Shown in pieces: positions 12,791 to 14,680 of a stretch of 14,680 nucleotides of DNA. How positions within the stretch are numbered: position 1 is the stretch's first letter; each line of letters starts with the position of its first letter. The position numbers and the translations under genes were made by a program. A model generated the notes under the pieces. The model saw only the letters and a program-made list of their open reading frames with translations, was not told the origin of the DNA and searched no databases. This DNA is from JALQXV01 sp964540445. GTDB taxonomy: Bacteria; Patescibacteriota; Saccharimonadia; Saccharimonadales; 2-12-FULL-41-12. The stretch spans positions 1 through 14,680 of the forward strand of contig CAZIMF010000021.1 of assembly GCA_964540445.1 (NCBI GenBank), read 5' to 3'.

Positions 12791-13747
12791 CTAAAGACCT
12801 CCGTTAGTCGGTGTAGCCGAGTCACAACTGCCAGGCATCTTAAGGTAAACAGTTATTGATCGGTCTGATGAACCGGTTGAGTCTGTACTATTAACGCCGC
12901 TTTTAACTTCTATTACAGTTATTTTACTTGACGGGATACCTAATTTTTCAAGCTCACTTTTGATTTTGTTAGCCCGATCGTTGGCAAGAATTACGCCAGC
13001 ATTTGAGCTTGTGGACTCATGTACCTTACCTTCAACTTCAAACATGTAATCTTTGCTGTTTGTCTTATTATAAAGATTTGCAGCCTTAGATAACTCTGAT
13101 GAGGCTACTGAGTCAGATAGGAAATTGGTCGAATCCGGACCGAAGAACAAATCTAGAAAAAATACGCGTGCATTTGGTTGCAATGCCGCTTCATCAATGT
13201 ATGTAATACCGGCATTTTTTAGATCCGGAACAACTAGACAAGTATTGGCAGGTGCTGGAGATGTTTTTGGCTGAGAGTTGCTCGATGTTGATGATCCGCC
13301 TGCGTTGATCAAAAAAGATACAACTTTACCGGAACTAATTACGACTGAGGTATCGTGTATAGAATCCGAGCCCGTAACATCAAAGTTAACGACGTAACCT
13401 GGTTCCTTTTTAATCGTTTCACGCCGCTTATAGTTCGCACTCTTAAGGCCATCTGAGGCTGTTTTCGTAAAATCACTCCTACCTTCGCCGCTAAGGCTTA
13501 TCATAGAGTCATTATTATCGTCCTTGATTGCTTGCATGTAATCAGTTGCCTTGGCATTCGCCTGCATCCTTGCTACAACTGGTGAAATAACAAATATAGC
13601 AATTAAAGATATTAAGACTACTACAGGAAGTGTTATCCAGAGCCAAAGTAATTTATTTTTTGGTTTGAGAGGAGGTGCAGGAGGGGCAATTGGTTCTGGT
13701 TGTTGCTGTGAAATTAGGTCTGTCGGTTGGGGTTGTTGAGTATTAAT
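12791..13747 (-). CDS. Membrane-anchored OmpA-like protein with an apparent ATT start
   Basis: The first ATG of this frame (13565-13567) would cut off a clear N-terminus. Upstream in frame are a Pro/Gln-rich cytoplasmic stretch (NTQQPQPTDLISQQQPEP, then IAPPAPPLKPKNK) and a membrane segment (about 33-56) before MQANAKATDYMQAI. No ATG, GTG or TTG exists in this extension; an ATT at 13745-13747 stands 5 nt after AAAGGA and gives (M)NTQQPQP. The full protein is then 318 aa. Outside the membrane come a helical-beta region, a Ser/Pro linker (near 152-165) and an OmpA-like domain (about 190-310) with LANDRANKIKSELEKLG and SSDRSITVYL, the usual Arg positions for peptidoglycan binding. The role is probably wall attachment. 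It heads an operon with the PNPOx-like gene. Confidence 0.8.
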   Translation of the reverse strand: MNTQQPQPTDLISQQQPEPIAPPAPPLKPKNKLLWLWITLPVVVLISLIAIFVISPVVARMQANAKATDYMQAIKDDNNDSMISLSGEGRSDFTKTASDGLKSANYKRRETIKKEPGYVVNFDVTGSDSIHDTSVVISSGKVVSFLINAGGSSTSSNSQPKTSPAPANTCLVVPDLKNAGITYIDEAALQPNARVFFLDLFFGPDSTNFLSDSVASSELSKAANLYNKTNSKDYMFEVEGKVHESTSSNAGVILANDRANKIKSELEKLGIPSSKITVIEVKSGVNSTDSTGSSDRSITVYLKMPGSCDSATPTNGGL

Positions 13748-13781
13748 AAAATTCCTTTCATACAGCTAATATTTACCCCGA

Positions 13782-13810
13782 AGTTTAACATGCCTATATT
13801 CTTCTAACAA
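13782..13810 (-). promoter_or_regulatory. Promoter of the OmpA-like gene
   Basis: On the minus strand TTGTTA (13805-13810), a 17-nt spacer ending in TG-T, and TAAACT (13782-13787) form a -35 with an extended -10. The start near 13775 gives a leader of about 28 nt that contains the AAAGGA before the ATT start. Confidence 0.6.
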
Positions 13811-13850
13811 ATTTCTACGCTTATTCACTAGTTTGAGCCGGTGACCATGC

Positions 13851-13887
13851 ATAGAAAAAGACTTACCAAGGGTAAGTCTTTTTCTAT
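13851..13887. terminator. Perfect 17-bp bidirectional terminator hairpin
   Basis: ATAGAAAAAGACTTACC (13851-13867) and its exact complement (13871-13887) flank the loop AAG. The stem has an A-run on one side and a T-run on the other, so it can end transcription from both directions. It lies 30 nt after the stop of the DUF5679 gene on the minus strand. Confidence 0.85.
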
Positions 13888-13888
13888 A

Positions 13889-13914
13889 GTGCGCCATAAG
13901 CTACGAAAGTAAAA
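13889..13914 (-). repeat. 26-bp direct repeat, copy 1 (after the DUF5679 gene)
   Basis: The plus strand reads GTGCGC, CA, then TAAGCTACGAAAGTAAAA. The second copy at 14222-14247 differs only in the two middle bases (TT for CA). This copy begins 2 nt beyond the stop of the DUF5679 gene and ends just before the terminator hairpin. Confidence 0.75.
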
Positions 13915-13916
13915 GC

Positions 13917-14108
13917 TTAATAAGCCTTTGTCGCACCGTCTTTTACTGCTTTTTCAGCATCGTCTTTGGACATCATTGCACAAACAGTGGTTCCGCATTT
14001 CTGATGCTTCCCCTTGGCCATAAAACCACCTTTTTTAGTTTGGTGAATCTCTGGTGCTGACAAATCAACGCCTTTTTCCTTACATTTAACGCAATATCCT
14101 GTAGCCAC
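13917..14108 (-). CDS. DUF5679 zinc ribbon protein
   Basis: This 63-aa protein opens with GYCVKCKEKG, the usual start of DUF5679 (CxxC, Cys6 and Cys9), and has THE-like strands followed by KGKHQKCGTTVC. The second metal pair, normally CPxCGT, is here His35-x2-Cys38-Gly-Thr, so a Cys3-His zinc site is suggested, with one extra Cys43. The C-terminal tail (KDDAEKAVKDGATKAY) is a charged helix. The family is small, soluble and of unknown role, probably binding nucleic acid or ribosomal partners. The start is GTG at 14106-14108, preceded by AGAGGAG at 7-nt spacing. It has its own promoter, and a strong terminator and a repeat follow it. Confidence 0.85.
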   Translation of the reverse strand: MATGYCVKCKEKGVDLSAPEIHQTKKGGFMAKGKHQKCGTTVCAMMSKDDAEKAVKDGATKAY

Positions 14109-14166
14109 GTCTATCTCCTCTTGTATTGATTGTTATTGCGTAGCTTGCTTCATTGAACGCCTGTCT

Positions 14167-14172
14167 AGTATA
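14167..14172 (-). promoter_or_regulatory. -10 box for the DUF5679 gene
   Basis: TATACT on the minus strand lies about 60 nt before the GTG start. The matching -35 position (14190-14195) falls within a perfect dyad and reads only TGTCCT, so an activator may be needed. Confidence 0.45.
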
Positions 14173-14190
14173 TACCTACCTTAAAGAATA

Positions 14191-14206
14191 GGACACCGAT
14201 GTGTCC
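14191..14206. promoter_or_regulatory. Perfect dyad over the -35 of the DUF5679 promoter
   Basis: GGACAC (14191-14196) and GTGTCC (14201-14206) are exact inverted repeats around CGAT. The dyad coincides with the -35 site relative to the TATACT box. It could be an operator; as an RNA it would be a 6-bp hairpin without a T-run. Confidence 0.45.
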
Positions 14207-14221
14207 GATAATGCTCGTATG

Positions 14222-14247
14222 GTGCGCTTTAAGCTACGAAAGTAAAA
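14222..14247 (-). repeat. 26-bp direct repeat, copy 2 (between the HEPN and DUF5679 genes)
   Basis: The plus strand reads GTGCGC, TT, then TAAGCTACGAAAGTAAAA, matching copy 1 at 13889-13914 in 24 of 26 bases and in the same orientation, 333 bp apart. It lies about 96 nt after the stop of the HEPN gene. The 14248-14343 stretch beyond it holds no gene that I can see; a CTACAT/ATGTAG stem with T6 (14301-14338) faces the plus strand, where no gene precedes it. Confidence 0.75.
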
Positions 14248-14343
14248 CGTTACTTCTTAGGGGTTTACAAAGCACGTAGGGATTAAAGGTTTTTATTCAT
14301 CTACATTCTAATCTCTATACTATTGCATGTAGTTTTTTGTGGA

Positions 14344-14680
14344 CTACCTAGAAAGTCTTGTTATGAGCTTATCGTCCCACTCGAGCTTAAACTTTCGATC
14401 ATTTGTTTTGGAAGCTGCAGTAATGGCTTTTTGAAGTCCCACTCTAATTATATCTTCTACTATTTTATTGAACTCGGCTTGTTGTACTTGCTGTCTTTTG
14501 AACTTTAGTTTTGAAGCCTTCGGTGTGCCTCCGTGAGCAATAGTACTTCTTATATCGTAAGCAATCTTCATAAGATCAAACACCTCTTTTTTTGATGCCT
14601 TTACTTTGCTGACATCAGCCCACTGTGCCGCCCTTAGAGAAAGGCGATATTTGAGCTCGCCTCTGTCTTGCGCCCCATCG
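14344..14680 (-). CDS. C-terminal part of an ApeA-like HEPN-domain protein, open at the right edge
   Basis: The frame is open from the right edge to TAG at 14344-14346; at least 111 residues are encoded. The visible part starts DGAQDRGELKYRLSLRAAQW and contains KEVFDLMKIAYDIRSTIAHGG. The GELxYRLSLRAA block followed by a helix and AYDIRSTIAHG is the pattern of ApeA-like HEPN domains. The Arg-x4-His motif (R-STIA-H) is intact; in this superfamily it can form a metal-independent RNase site. A basic tail follows, ending KLITRLSR. The GTG at 14581-14583 is internal and not the true start, since the conserved block lies upstream of it. Members occur in phage defence and toxin-like proteins; the upstream part is needed to tell. 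Confidence 0.8.
   Translation of the reverse strand, partial: DGAQDRGELKYRLSLRAAQWADVSKVKASKKEVFDLMKIAYDIRSTIAHGGTPKASKLKFKRQQVQQAEFNKIVEDIIRVGLQKAITAASKTNDRKFKLEWDDKLITRLSR

Noticed and set aside
13565..13567. ATG as start of the OmpA-like gene
   Set aside because: It would remove the membrane anchor and Pro/Gln-rich tail encoded in frame directly upstream.
13889..14247. Integron cassette with attC sites
   Set aside because: The repeats are direct, without the inverted R'/R'' core sequences or attC folding.
14301..14338. Plus-strand terminator CTACAT...ATGTAG with T6
   Set aside because: The stem has 6 bp and a 20-nt loop, and no plus-strand gene precedes it; kept only as a note.
14581..14583. 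GTG as start of the HEPN-domain gene
   Set aside because: The frame is open upstream to the window edge and the conserved GELKYRLSLRAA block lies there, so the GTG is an internal Val codon.

Overview
The window reads as a compact, AT-rich bacterial chromosome segment in which all but one gene lie on the minus strand. The best guess is a member of the Candidate Phyla Radiation, most likely Saccharibacteria (TM7). That guess rests on the many small genes, the membrane-anchored Pro/Gln-rich protein with an OmpA-like end, the actinobacterial-type secreted GH25-like protein, the small DUF5679 zinc ribbon and the frequent leaderless starts. TGA acts as a normal stop (for example at 6164-6166, 6736-6738 and 10403-10405), so the UGA-glycine code of Gracilibacteria and Absconditabacteria is excluded. 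No rRNA, tRNA, CRISPR array or insertion sequence was seen. The phylum assignment is inference.

Layout, left to right. 1-66: the first 22 codons of a gene leaving the left edge. 109-3245: an operon of an 8-TM membrane protein, a dCache-HAMP sensor kinase and a receiver-only response regulator. 3309-4309: a YciI-like protein and a tandem DUF4389 membrane protein. 4404-6628: a DUF2975 membrane protein, a YozG-type XRE regulator and a DUF4173 membrane protein behind a clear promoter with repeated operator-like motifs. 6736-7453: a VOC protein and a DUF2200 protein. 7525-9770: an alpha/beta hydrolase, a RibD-C/DHFR-like reductase and a secreted GH25-like protein, each with its own promoter. 9879-10720: a NIF3-like domain protein and a Nudix hydrolase in translational overlap, divergent from a thymidylate-kinase-like P-loop kinase (10766-11344, the only plus-strand gene). 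11377-12201: a PhnB-like VOC protein, a structured 3' region with a terminator, and a 57-aa membrane protein preceded by an 8-aa leader peptide. 12261-13747: a membrane-anchored OmpA-like protein, apparently starting at ATT, and a PNPOx-family flavoprotein. 13851-14680: a terminator, a 26-bp direct repeat pair around a DUF5679 zinc ribbon gene, and the 3' part of a gene with an ApeA-like HEPN domain.

The most coherent signal is in the gene starts. At eight start codons a -10 hexamer, usually the extended form TGnTAnnnT, ends 6 to 8 nt before the ATG with no Shine-Dalgarno between, which predicts leaderless mRNAs. Most genes inside operons, and genes with a longer leader, instead carry a purine-rich Shine-Dalgarno. 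Using this rule I found the edge gene at 1-66 and the leader peptide at 12175-12201. The genes look like a housekeeping and stress assortment (nucleotide clean-up, redox, envelope sensing) rather than one pathway; the right edge may begin a defence or toxin-like locus.
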